NCBI GenBank assembly: GCA_045614505.1
Contig: JAZLDA010000012.1
Span: 1 to 11,202 of the forward strand
Source of the DNA: SIG607 sp045614505
GTDB taxonomy: Bacteria; Bacillota; Clostridia; Oscillospirales; Acutalibacteraceae
DNA length: 11,202 nucleotides
Reading direction: 5' to 3'
This document shows positions 1 through 7,896 of this stretch, piece after piece. A program made the position numbers and the translations under genes. The notes beneath the pieces are model-generated. The model searched no databases, had not been told where the DNA came from, and worked only from the letters and a program-made list of their open reading frames with translations. Position 1 is the first letter of the stretch, and each line of letters begins with the position of its first letter.

Positions 1-3000
1 GACCCTTCCACTGTTAACGACTGGAAAGTATTTTTCGGACCAAATGCCACCAATACCACCTGGGCAGGCGGCGTGTGGTCTGACAAATCTGTATTTACGT
101 CGGTTGCAGATTATATAGAAGCCACCGATGAAGCTGAAGGCGCAGACTTTAACCTTTTAATTAACGATGACAGCTTCCTTGTGGCTCTTTCCACAATAGC
201 TTCGTCAAAGAGTGTTGAGGGCTATTCCACGCTTCCCACCGACACAATTCTTGTGCTTGACCTTTCGGGAAGTATGGACGTTGACAGCGGTACCGACCCT
301 TATGTTACAATGGTTAATTCGGCTAACAGTGCTATTGAGACTCTTCTGAATCTTAATGCCAATAACCGAGTAGGCGTTATTGCATTTAGCGGTAATACAG
401 CTTTTGGTAATTCGACTACTGATACCGCAACCGTTATTTTGCCTCTTGGAAGATGGACAAAGGGTATTGCCGACAATAACCAGAGTGCTTATCTTGTTTC
501 CTCCTGGAGAGAAAATAACAATACCCGCTACGGCGTTAAGGTGGCAAGCGGTGTAAACGGAACAAAGGCAAAGGGCGTAACCAGCACCTTTAGCGTGGAT
601 AACAACAAGCGAGTTGCAGGTGGCACCTATACTCAAAACGGTATCTATAAGGCTCAGCAGATGTTCGGTGAGGTAACCGACACCGTTGTTGCCGAAGGTA
701 TTCAGGCAGGCGCAAAGCGTAAGCCTGTTATGGTGCTTATGAGTGATGGCTGTCCTACTGCTGCAACTACCGCTTATACCAAAGTAAATACTTCCAATTC
801 CGGTGATGGCGGCGAGGGTGAATACGGCAGTAACGGTATTGCCTTTATGACCCAGCTTACCGCAGCCTGGGCTGTAGATAAAATCGAAGAAAAGTACGAT
901 ACTGACGCTCTTGTTTATACCTTAGGTCTCAATGTTGGCGGCAAGGCACCTGCATTAAGCCTTCTCGACCCTTCCAATAACACTTCAACCGATTCTTACT
1001 GGAATACATTCAAAGGTCTTGCAAACAGGCCAAACAAGACTATGAGTGTAAATATAAATAATTACAGCACGGAAAATAAGACCATAACCTACACTGACCC
1101 TGTTGACGAGCAAAAGGGCTGGAGCGAGGATTATGTAACAAAGTACTTCAGCGCAAATAGCAGCTCTTCGTTAAATCAGGCATTTGAAGATATAGTTCAG
1201 CAGATTATTATTCAGTCTCTTTATTATCCCACCCTTGTTGACGCAGGCGGAAGTATAGACCACGACGGCTTCCTTGAGTTTGACGACTATATCGGCAAAA
1301 ATATGGAAGTAAAAGCCGTTAAGGGCATTCAGTTGGGCTCTAAGCTCTATGACGGTTCTACCCTTTCAAGAATGATTTATACCGGCGGCATGGGTACCGT
1401 TGAGAAACCCACCGAGGCAGGCGACAATATGGTATGGGCTGTTATGTCACGTATGGGTATTGACGATGCTGAAACTGCCGGACAGCTTATAGGCTACGCT
1501 TATGCAGCAGGTCAGCTTTACTATAATGCCGACACCGGTGAGTACAGCAACTATATCGGCTGGTATGCCGATAAGGACGGAAAGTATGTAGGCTTCTGGG
1601 ATGGCGAGGATACTTCTCTCGATGCAGTTCCCGATGCTTTAAAGGACAAAGCGGTTTATGCCAACAAATCTTACTGCTACTATGATGCCGTAGGCGAAGG
1701 CCACAGAAAAACCGATATGATGTACGCTACAATTCTTGTGCGTACCACCGTTGACGGAAGAGCTACAGCCGAAGCCTCTGAGGTAGGAGACACCAGAGTT
1801 ATAGGCAAAATTCCCGCTTCCCTTATTCCTCTTGTTGAATATGACATTGAGCTTAACGGAACAGACCCCATGGACCCTGTTTCCCTTACCATTAAGGGTG
1901 CAACTGCTCCCAGCCGTCTGCTTTACGAAGTAGGACTGAGCAGTAAAATTGATTTACTGGATATTGAAAATACCGCTCCCGACCCACTTGTTAAGGACGA
2001 AGACGGAAATTATGTTTTCTACACCAACCAGTGGAACAGTATCGACGGTGAGGATTACGAATATAAGTATTCTGAAAATAAGAATACCATTTCTTTCTTC
2101 GAGCCCAGTAAGGAAAACGAGCGTTATTACTATAACATCGATACCCCCATTTATGCCGATAAAAACGGAACTCTTTATAAGAGCAGTAACGCTCCTGTTT
2201 ATGACAAAAACAACCCCCTTTACCACAGAAGCATAGTTTACAGAATAAACGACGGCAAGACTGTTGCTTTTTATGAATATGAAGAGATTTCCGAGCATGT
2301 ACTTACCCACGAGGGTGATATTGCAAAGAAGAGCGATAACTCTTGGTATGTAACAGCAGGTACTATTCATCACTATTACGGCGACTACGAAAGGGTAAAG
2401 AAGGGAAATCCCACAGGCACTATAGGTTATTCCGATATGCCCTTTGTGCACGACCTTGAGGTTGGCGTAAACCATAGTGAGTACCATATTGACTCCTTCC
2501 TCGGTAACAACGGTAAGTTTACTCTTGACCCCTATGAAGGTATTAAGGTGAGCAAAACTGCCGATGCAACCATTACCGACAGAGACCAGTCCTATGAATT
2601 TATCGTTACTGCCGACGTTAATGCAAACCTAACCCTTATTAAAGAGGATGCATTCGGCAATAGAACAGAGTCTATCGTTGCCTTTAATAACAGTCTTAAT
2701 ATAAGTATTAAGCACGGTGAGACCTTATGGCTCTTAGGCGAAGAGCTTGCAGGCAAAACCGTGACCGTTAAGGAAAATACCGAAGGCAAGGATTATGAGG
2801 TATTAAGCGTTAACGGTGACACAACACTTACCGAAGCTGTTATTACCGTTGCCGATGACACTATCTCTTCTGCAGAATTTGTTAATACCGTTCCTCAGAA
2901 CGGCGACGTTGTCATCAGCAAAACCGTTGTCAGTGATATTGCAGGTCATTTTGATGATGAATTCAGTTTCCTTGTAACCGTTACCGGCGGTGAGAACGGC

Positions 3001-6000
3001 GCAGAATATCCCATTGTTTTCTCAAGCGGCGCAGGTTCAACCATTGCTTCGGGTGAAACAATTAAATTAAGCCATAATGAGTCTGCAACCATTAAGAATA
3101 TCCCCGAAAACGCAGTTGTCACCGTAAAGGAAGTTGACATTCCTTCGGGCTTTACTGCAGACCAGACCGAAAAGAGCGCCACCATAGCTGCAGGCGAGAC
3201 CGAATATTTTGCCTTCACCAACAGCTACGCCGCCGCAGACACCGACCCTGCAAATATTTCTATAACTATCAATAAGAACCTTACAGACAGCAACGGCGCC
3301 GCCGCTAATCTGCCGGCTGACTTTAAATTCCAGCTTCAGCAGTGGAACGGCACCGAATATGTTGATTTCGGTTCTCCCGTAACCGTTTCTTATACAAACG
3401 GCGGAGCTAACTCTGCTAATGTTGACCTTCTTAAAAATCAGGTTTATCCTGAGGTGGGTAACTACTACTACAGAGTTGTTGAGGTAGTTGAACAGGTTAA
3501 CGTTGACAAGGGTGTTATCTATGATACCGTATACGGCAGATTCTATGTGACCGTAGCTGACAACGGAAGCGGCAAGCTTTTCGTAGAGAGTATCAACTCC
3601 CTTTCAGATGCTACCGTAAACGGAAATAACGTAACCGTTGAATTCAACAATGTCTATAACGTAACCGGCGCTGCCGAGGCAGTTATTGACATTAACAAGG
3701 TTGTAAAGAATGCTTATAACCAGACCGCAAACATTCTCCCTGCAGGCTTCTCCTTCTCCCTTTACGAGGCAGACGGTGATTACAATATTACAAACAATAC
3801 CGCAGTAGCCACCTCTCCCAACACTGCTGCTGCAGGTACTGCAAGAATTTCTGTTATCTATGACAATTTTGGAACATATCATTATGTTCTAAAAGAAGAT
3901 AAGGGAAATGACAATACTATTGACTATGACCAAAAGGAATATCACATTGATGTTGTAGTCGAGGACGAAGGCGGCAACTTCTCTATAACCGTAACGGTTA
4001 AGAATGAGGAAGATGCTGTTGTTAAACAAGCTGAATCCACCGCTTCTGCAAACAGCAGAATTGCTATTGCTGAGGTAGATGGTGCAAACTTTGAAAACAT
4101 CTACACTCCCGACCCTGTTACCCTTACAAGAAACCTTACTGCAACAAAGAATCTTTTAGGCAGAGATATTGTTCACGGCGAATTCACCTTTGCTATCTAT
4201 AAGACCGGCGCAGACTTTGTTGTAGGTGCAAATCAGGAAGCATTCCGCACAGCCGTTGCCGATATTAACGGTACAATCAGCTTTGGCGAGCTTGCCTACT
4301 CAAAAGAGGGCATACACTACTATGTAGTAAAGGAAATTATTCCCGAGGGCGCTGTTGACGGCAAATTCGAAGGCGTTACCTATGATACAAAGGAATATCA
4401 TATTACCGTTACTGTTATAGGTGACAGTGTGACCGGTCAGCTTTCCGCAGTATCAAGTATGACACTGGACGGCGCAGATACCGCTGTAATGACATTCAAT
4501 AACAGCTATATTGCCGAGCCTGTTTCAGCCGAAATTGTAGGCGCTAAGCACCTTGCAGGCGGCATCAGAAAGCTTCAGGCAAGAGCATTCAGCTTTGAGC
4601 TTATTGAAAACGGCGAGGTAATTGACACCGTATATAACGATACTCCCACAGATGATTACAACGCAGGCTTTAAGTTCAGCCTTTCCTACAATTTTGCAGG
4701 TGAGCATACCTACATTGTAAGAGAAAAACACCCACAGAGTATTGATGCTTCGGGCAAGCTCAACGGCGTTGTTTATGACCTTACAGAATATGAAGTTAAG
4801 ATAAGCGTAGTTGATGACGGCAACGGCAAGCTTGTTGCAACAGTTGATTACAATGACAAGGAAATCAAGTTTAACAACTCCTATAATGTCGCACCTATAT
4901 CTGTTCCATTAAACGGAACTAAGAATCTTATTGGCGACAGCATTTCTAAATATGTAGGCGATAAGGCATTTGAGTTCAATTTGTATGCCGCAAATGACCT
5001 TACTACACCTATTGCAACGGCATATAACGATGAGAACGGAGCTTTTGGCTTCTCGGGCCTTAGTCAGCTCACCTTCAGCAGTGTGGGCGGTTACCGTTTC
5101 GTAATTAAGGAAAGCGTTCCCGAAACAACAGACCCCTTAATGGTTTATGATACTGCTTACTTCGAGGTTGAAATTGACGTTACTGATAACCTTTTAGGCA
5201 GTCTTGTTTATGACATAAGAGTTCATAAGGTTGCCGATGAAACCACCGAAGAAGACAGCGTTGTATTTAATAACGAATATAAGGCTGAGCCCATTACCGT
5301 GCCTATTAGCGGTATAAAGAGTTATAATAAGACCCTTACTGACGGTATGTTTACCTTTGAGCTTTATCAGGCACTTCCCGATGCTTCCGGCAACGTAAAG
5401 GCTGTTGGTGAAGCAGCTCTTGAGGCAAGCAACAAGGGTGAAGGCTTTACCTTCGTTGAAGCCGATACCGAGGACGGCAAGACCGAGTATCTTACCTATA
5501 GTAAAGCCGGCACCTACTACTATGTAGTAAAAGAAAAGCTGCCAGAAGGCGCTGAGGACGGAAAGAAGGACGGCGTTAAGTACGACACTGCTGACCACAT
5601 AGTAACCGTAACCGTAACAGAGGCTATTGACAGCACAGGCAGAGCGGTTCTTAAGGCAGAGGTTGCATATAGCTCTGCAAACGGACTTATCGTTGTTAAT
5701 GAATATTCTACAACCGATGCCACCTTCACCCTGAGTGGTACTAAGGAGCTCAAAGGCAGAGACCTTAAGAACGGCGAATTTACCTTCGTTCTTTCTGACA
5801 AGGACGGCGGCAAAATCGACGAGGCCGTTAACGATATTGAGGGCAACTTCGGCTTTAAGACCTTGACCTTCAGCGAGGAAGGCACCTATATCTACTTTGT
5901 CAAGGAGGATACCTCCAAGAATGAAGAGGGTATGGCGTACGATACAAGAGAATACAAGGTTGTTCTCACCGTTGCCGATAACGGCAAGGGCGTACTTGAA

Positions 6001-6198
6001 GTGAAGGATGAATACTTCATAGAAGAAAGCGCAAAGGACGAAATTGTGTTTGTGAATGAGTATTCAAAGCCCGACGACGTTCCCGAGACCGGAGACGGCA
6101 GCAATATTACATTATGGCTGATAATTGCAGGAGCAGTTCTCTTAGGACTTGCCGCACTGCTGATTATAGGTCGCAAAAAGTCCGAAAACCAAGACTGA
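1..6198 (+). CDS. Giant LPXTG-type surface protein: VWA head plus nine-domain isopeptide stalk (5' partial)
   Basis: The reading frame is open from base 1 and ends at TGA 6196-6198, so 2065 residues are visible and the signal peptide is off the left edge. The GTG at 73 is an internal Val codon, because the upstream residues (DPSTVNDWKVFF...) fit the usual start of clostridial VWA surface proteins. Numbering from base 1, a VWA domain spans about 75-395, with MIDAS D87-x-S89-x-S91, Thr209 in GGTYTQNGI and D249 in MSDG. A roughly 70-residue arm lies between the first two MIDAS elements. Residues ~400-840 match no family I know. From 845 to 2021 come nine Ig-like domains, each with Lys, Glu and Asn placed as in Cna-B/Spy0128-type domains. 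The C-terminus has VPETG (2027-2031), a TM helix (~2037-2057) and an RKK tail. The protein is probably a sortase-anchored adhesin or pilus-like fibre; its ligand is unknown. It is monocistronic at its 3' end. It has only two cysteines (251 and 559). Surface anchoring is certain; adhesion is inferred. Confidence 0.93.
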   Translation, partial: DPSTVNDWKVFFGPNATNTTWAGGVWSDKSVFTSVADYIEATDEAEGADFNLLINDDSFLVALSTIASSKSVEGYSTLPTDTILVLDLSGSMDVDSGTDPYVTMVNSANSAIETLLNLNANNRVGVIAFSGNTAFGNSTTDTATVILPLGRWTKGIADNNQSAYLVSSWRENNNTRYGVKVASGVNGTKAKGVTSTFSVDNNKRVAGGTYTQNGIYKAQQMFGEVTDTVVAEGIQAGAKRKPVMVLMSDGCPTAATTAYTKVNTSNSGDGGEGEYGSNGIAFMTQLTAAWAVDKIEEKYDTDALVYTLGLNVGGKAPALSLLDPSNNTSTDSYWNTFKGLANRPNKTMSVNINNYSTENKTITYTDPVDEQKGWSEDYVTKYFSANSSSSLNQAFEDIVQQIIIQSLYYPTLVDAGGSIDHDGFLEFDDYIGKNMEVKAVKGIQLGSKLYDGSTLSRMIYTGGMGTVEKPTEAGDNMVWAVMSRMGIDDAETAGQLIGYAYAAGQLYYNADTGEYSNYIGWYADKDGKYVGFWDGEDTSLDAVPDALKDKAVYANKSYCYYDAVGEGHRKTDMMYATILVRTTVDGRATAEASEVGDTRVIGKIPASLIPLVEYDIELNGTDPMDPVSLTIKGATAPSRLLYEVGLSSKIDLLDIENTAPDPLVKDEDGNYVFYTNQWNSIDGEDYEYKYSENKNTISFFEPSKENERYYYNIDTPIYADKNGTLYKSSNAPVYDKNNPLYHRSIVYRINDGKTVAFYEYEEISEHVLTHEGDIAKKSDNSWYVTAGTIHHYYGDYERVKKGNPTGTIGYSDMPFVHDLEVGVNHSEYHIDSFLGNNGKFTLDPYEGIKVSKTADATITDRDQSYEFIVTADVNANLTLIKEDAFGNRTESIVAFNNSLNISIKHGETLWLLGEELAGKTVTVKENTEGKDYEVLSVNGDTTLTEAVITVADDTISSAEFVNTVPQNGDVVISKTVVSDIAGHFDDEFSFLVTVTGGENGAEYPIVFSSGAGSTIASGETIKLSHNESATIKNIPENAVVTVKEVDIPSGFTADQTEKSATIAAGETEYFAFTNSYAAADTDPANISITINKNLTDSNGAAANLPADFKFQLQQWNGTEYVDFGSPVTVSYTNGGANSANVDLLKNQVYPEVGNYYYRVVEVVEQVNVDKGVIYDTVYGRFYVTVADNGSGKLFVESINSLSDATVNGNNVTVEFNNVYNVTGAAEAVIDINKVVKNAYNQTANILPAGFSFSLYEADGDYNITNNTAVATSPNTAAAGTARISVIYDNFGTYHYVLKEDKGNDNTIDYDQKEYHIDVVVEDEGGNFSITVTVKNEEDAVVKQAESTASANSRIAIAEVDGANFENIYTPDPVTLTRNLTATKNLLGRDIVHGEFTFAIYKTGADFVVGANQEAFRTAVADINGTISFGELAYSKEGIHYYVVKEIIPEGAVDGKFEGVTYDTKEYHITVTVIGDSVTGQLSAVSSMTLDGADTAVMTFNNSYIAEPVSAEIVGAKHLAGGIRKLQARAFSFELIENGEVIDTVYNDTPTDDYNAGFKFSLSYNFAGEHTYIVREKHPQSIDASGKLNGVVYDLTEYEVKISVVDDGNGKLVATVDYNDKEIKFNNSYNVAPISVPLNGTKNLIGDSISKYVGDKAFEFNLYAANDLTTPIATAYNDENGAFGFSGLSQLTFSSVGGYRFVIKESVPETTDPLMVYDTAYFEVEIDVTDNLLGSLVYDIRVHKVADETTEEDSVVFNNEYKAEPITVPISGIKSYNKTLTDGMFTFELYQALPDASGNVKAVGEAALEASNKGEGFTFVEADTEDGKTEYLTYSKAGTYYYVVKEKLPEGAEDGKKDGVKYDTADHIVTVTVTEAIDSTGRAVLKAEVAYSSANGLIVVNEYSTTDATFTLSGTKELKGRDLKNGEFTFVLSDKDGGKIDEAVNDIEGNFGFKTLTFSEEGTYIYFVKEDTSKNEEGMAYDTREYKVVLTVADNGKGVLEVKDEYFIEESAKDEIVFVNEYSKPDDVPETGDGSNITLWLIIAGAVLLGLAALLIIGRKKSENQD
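223..1188 (+). other. VWA domain with MIDAS, inside the giant surface protein
   Basis: This segment encodes the von Willebrand factor A domain. Beta-strand DTILVLDLSGS supplies the D-x-S-x-S part of the metal ion-dependent adhesion site (D87, S89, S91 counted from base 1). GGTYTQNGI supplies the Thr (T209), and KPVMVLMSDG supplies the last Asp (D249). All MIDAS positions are present, so metal-dependent ligand binding is plausible. The long loop between D-x-S-x-S and the Thr (about 120-200) resembles the insertion arms found in tip adhesins such as RrgA; that comparison is from memory of the family, not an alignment. Confidence 0.85.
2533..3228 (+). repeat. Two Cna-B-like spacer domains between the unassigned region and the stalk
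   Basis: Two related domains of roughly 110-120 residues sit here, at residues ~845-966 and ~969-1077. Each begins with a strand carrying a Lys in I/V-S-K-T (K852, K974). Each has a central TVKE or VKEV strand with the candidate catalytic Glu (E925, E1044) and ends with an F-x-N motif (N962, N1074). They are shorter and differ in sequence from the seven downstream repeats, and they resemble the Cna-B/DUF5979-like spacers of clostridial surface proteins. The isopeptide bonds are inferred from motif position only. Confidence 0.7.
3250..6063 (+). repeat. Seven tandem Spy0128/FctA-type isopeptide domains (protein-level repeats)
   Basis: Seven consecutive domains of about 120-145 residues make the stalk. 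Each has an N-terminal G-x-K-x-L or INK strand (K1092, K1233, K1383, K1516, K1641, K1773, K1915). Each has a Y-x-V-K-E-like strand (E1161, E1299, E1445, E1575, E1704, E1845, E1969), a Y-D-T/x-x-E-Y-type strand in most copies, and a terminal F-x-N-x-Y (N1217, N1366, N1501, N1626, N1758, N1900, N2019; V replaces F in the sixth). This is the pattern of the streptococcal pilin isopeptide-linkage family, in which Lys and Asn bond under Glu catalysis. The repeats are diverged at DNA level. The third and sixth are the closest pair, sharing a PEG-x-x-DGK insertion after the Glu and a 14-nt identity at 4318-4331 and 5518-5531. Confidence 0.85.
6079..6195 (+). other. Sortase cell-wall sorting signal (VPETG, TM helix, RKK)
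   Basis: VPETGD is followed by a hydrophobic stretch of about 20 residues (TLWLIIAGAVLLGLAALLII) and a short positive tail (GRKKSENQD). This is a complete Gram-positive sorting signal of the V/I-P-x-T-G-D variety common in Clostridia. A sortase would cleave between Thr2030 and Gly2031 (numbered from base 1). No sortase gene is in this window, so the enzyme must be encoded elsewhere. Confidence 0.93.
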
Positions 6199-6208
6199 TA
6201 AATTAAAT

Positions 6209-6244
6209 AAATCCTGAGTGGGCGTTACACACTCAGGATTTTTT
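6209..6244 (+). terminator. Rho-independent terminator of the giant surface-protein gene
   Basis: A perfect 12-bp stem (6209-6220 pairing with 6230-6241, core ATCCTGAGTG/CACTCAGGAT) encloses a 9-nt loop. It is followed at once by T-rich sequence (TTTTTT, C, TTTT). It begins 10 nt after the stop codon and separates the surface-protein transcript from the next operon. Confidence 0.93.
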
Positions 6245-6281
6245 CTTTTGTTGCAAAACTGTTAATTTAAGGCTTTAAGTA

Positions 6282-6310
6282 TTGACTATTTAGGCAGTTG
6301 AAGCTAAAAT
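6282..6310 (+). promoter_or_regulatory. Predicted sigma-A promoter of the three-gene envelope operon
   Basis: A -35 box TTGACT (6282-6287) and a -10 box TAAAAT (6305-6310) are separated by exactly 17 bp. Each differs from consensus at one position. Transcription should start near 6316-6318, leaving a very short leader of about 20 nt before the ATG at 6337. No operator repeat or riboswitch-like structure is evident in 6245-6336. Confidence 0.78.
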
Positions 6311-6336
6311 GTAGTATGTAATACTATAAAGAAAGA

Positions 6337-7887
6337 ATGATGGTTTTGGCGAAAAAAAGAAAGGTTAACAAAACACTTGTTACCTGTGCAGTGATTATTA
6401 CTCTGGGTAATGCGCTGTTCTTCTTTACCATTTGGTTGCTTAGTAAATATGACCATATATATCTTGATCAGGTTATTTTCCAGCTTAAGGCTCCTGCCGT
6501 GGGCGCAAACCGGACGCTGGCAAGCAGTGCGGTAGTACGAGTGGGCGTTTTTGCCATAGTGCTCACCGGTATTGAGATTTTTCTTTATACGCTCCTTGGC
6601 GGATATCTTAAGAAATGGAAGGAGAAAAGCAAACGCTATGCTGAATATTGCGCAGGTAAGGTGTGCGAATTTTTCAAAAAGACCGCCCTTCCCGTCTCTC
6701 TTTCTACCCTGCTCGTTGCCTGTACTCTTTTCGTTGCAAAGTTAGAGGTAGCCCATTACATCAGCGTTTCTTCCACCGAATCCGACTTTATAAGTGAAAA
6801 TTATGTCGACCCGAATAATGCAAAAATCACCTTCCCCGAGAAAAAGAGAAATCTTATATACATTTTTCTTGAGTCTATAGAATCAACCTATTCCGACACT
6901 AAAGCAGGGGGAAATATAACAGATAATTTCATTCCGGAGCTTACCCGACTTGCAGAAGATAATATTAATTTTTCTGCTGATAATAAGGTAGGTGGCGCTC
7001 TTTCCTATTCGGGTACTACCTGGACTGCCGCGGCTATGGTGGCGCAGACCTCGGGTATGCTTATAAAGGTGCCCCTTGCAAGTGAGACCTACGGCGGTCA
7101 GAATGCCTTCCTGCCGGGCGTTAATACCATAGGCGAGGTGCTGGCAAAAGAAGGCTATAAGCAAACTTTACTGGTGGGAAGTGACGCTGATTTCGGCGGC
7201 AGAAAAACCTATTTTACCGAGCACGGCAATTATAATATAGTGGATATTAATTCTCTAAAGCAAGAGGGCAGACTTCCCGAAGATTACCGCGAGTGGTGGG
7301 GCTATGAGGACAAAAAGCTCTTTGATTTTGCAAAGGAAGAGATAACGAAGCTGTATGAAAGCGGCTCCCCCTTTAACTTCACAATGCTCACCGCCGACAC
7401 GCATTTTCCTGATGGCTATGTCTGTCCTGACTGTGAGGAAAAGTGGGGAAACCAGTATGCTGACGTTCTTTCCTGTTCCTCAAGGCGTGTTAATGAATTT
7501 ATAAGCTGGATAAAAGGACAGCCCTTTTATGAGGACACAACAATTGTTCTCTGCGGCGACCATCTCACAATGGACCCTGAGTTTGTTAAGGACATAAATA
7601 CCGACTATACCCGCACGGTTTATAACTGTTTTATAAATTCCGCCGTACAGCCAACAAAAGAAAAGAACAGACTTTTCGGCACCTTTGATTTCTTCCCCAC
7701 CACCCTTGCGGCTATGGGAGTAAAAATAGAGGGCGAAAAGCTCGGAATAGGCACGAATCTGTTCTCAGACACACCTACTCTTACCGAGCAGTACGGTTAC
7801 AGTGTGCTGGACAGCGAATTGCAGAAGAAATCACTGTTTTATAATGAACAGATACTTGAAATGGAGAGCCCTGAAATTATTTTTTAG
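6337..7887 (+). CDS. LTA synthase/phosphoglycerol transferase-like membrane enzyme (sulfatase superfamily)
   Basis: A 516-residue membrane protein of the LtaS/OpgB group, which transfers glycerol phosphate from phosphatidylglycerol to an acceptor outside the membrane. Three TM segments are visible (~13-35, ~66-90, ~117-135), fewer than the five of LtaS. The extracellular catalytic domain starts near 165 with RNLIYIFLESIEST, where E179 is the expected metal ligand. SGTTWTAAAM (225-234) holds the presumed Thr nucleophile, T227 or T228. TADTHFPDG gives H356, and CGDH (406-409) supplies the D408/H409 metal ligands. The GTTWT context looks more like OpgB/MdoB than the GKTS of LtaS. Cysteines at 363, 366 and in LSCSSR follow the catalytic His. 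The start is uncertain: ATGs at 6337 and 6340 both have only a weak GAAAG upstream. It is first gene of an operon. LTA polymerase, single glycerol-phosphate transferase and alkaline-phosphatase-like hydrolase all remain possible. Confidence 0.88.
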   Translation: MMVLAKKRKVNKTLVTCAVIITLGNALFFFTIWLLSKYDHIYLDQVIFQLKAPAVGANRTLASSAVVRVGVFAIVLTGIEIFLYTLLGGYLKKWKEKSKRYAEYCAGKVCEFFKKTALPVSLSTLLVACTLFVAKLEVAHYISVSSTESDFISENYVDPNNAKITFPEKKRNLIYIFLESIESTYSDTKAGGNITDNFIPELTRLAEDNINFSADNKVGGALSYSGTTWTAAAMVAQTSGMLIKVPLASETYGGQNAFLPGVNTIGEVLAKEGYKQTLLVGSDADFGGRKTYFTEHGNYNIVDINSLKQEGRLPEDYREWWGYEDKKLFDFAKEEITKLYESGSPFNFTMLTADTHFPDGYVCPDCEEKWGNQYADVLSCSSRRVNEFISWIKGQPFYEDTTIVLCGDHLTMDPEFVKDINTDYTRTVYNCFINSAVQPTKEKNRLFGTFDFFPTTLAAMGVKIEGEKLGIGTNLFSDTPTLTEQYGYSVLDSELQKKSLFYNEQILEMESPEIIF

Positions 7888-7890
7888 GAG
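7886..7890 (+). promoter_or_regulatory. Shine-Dalgarno AGGAG overlapping the upstream stop codon
   Basis: AGGAG lies 6 nt before the ATG at 7897 and uses the last two bases of the upstream TAG stop (7885-7887). This overlap fixes the start of the next gene and implies translational coupling between the transferase and the unknown membrane protein. Confidence 0.85.
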
Positions 7891-7896
7891 ATATTT

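Noticed and set aside
73..75. GTG at 73 as the start codon of the giant gene
   Set aside because: The frame is open to base 1, and the upstream residues match the conserved N-terminal part of clostridial VWA surface proteins. There is no ribosome binding site before it and no signal peptide after it.
3250..6063. Tandem DNA repeat or CRISPR-like array
   Set aside because: The periodicity is at protein-domain scale (about 120-145 residues) with diverged DNA. There are no short identical repeats with spacers.
205..6176. Several open frames of 65-177 codons on the minus strand, and one on the plus strand at 1949-2236, inside the giant gene
   Set aside because: They overlap a long, clearly coding frame with recognisable domains throughout. 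The translations have low-complexity, shadow-like composition, and I see no good ribosome binding sites for them.
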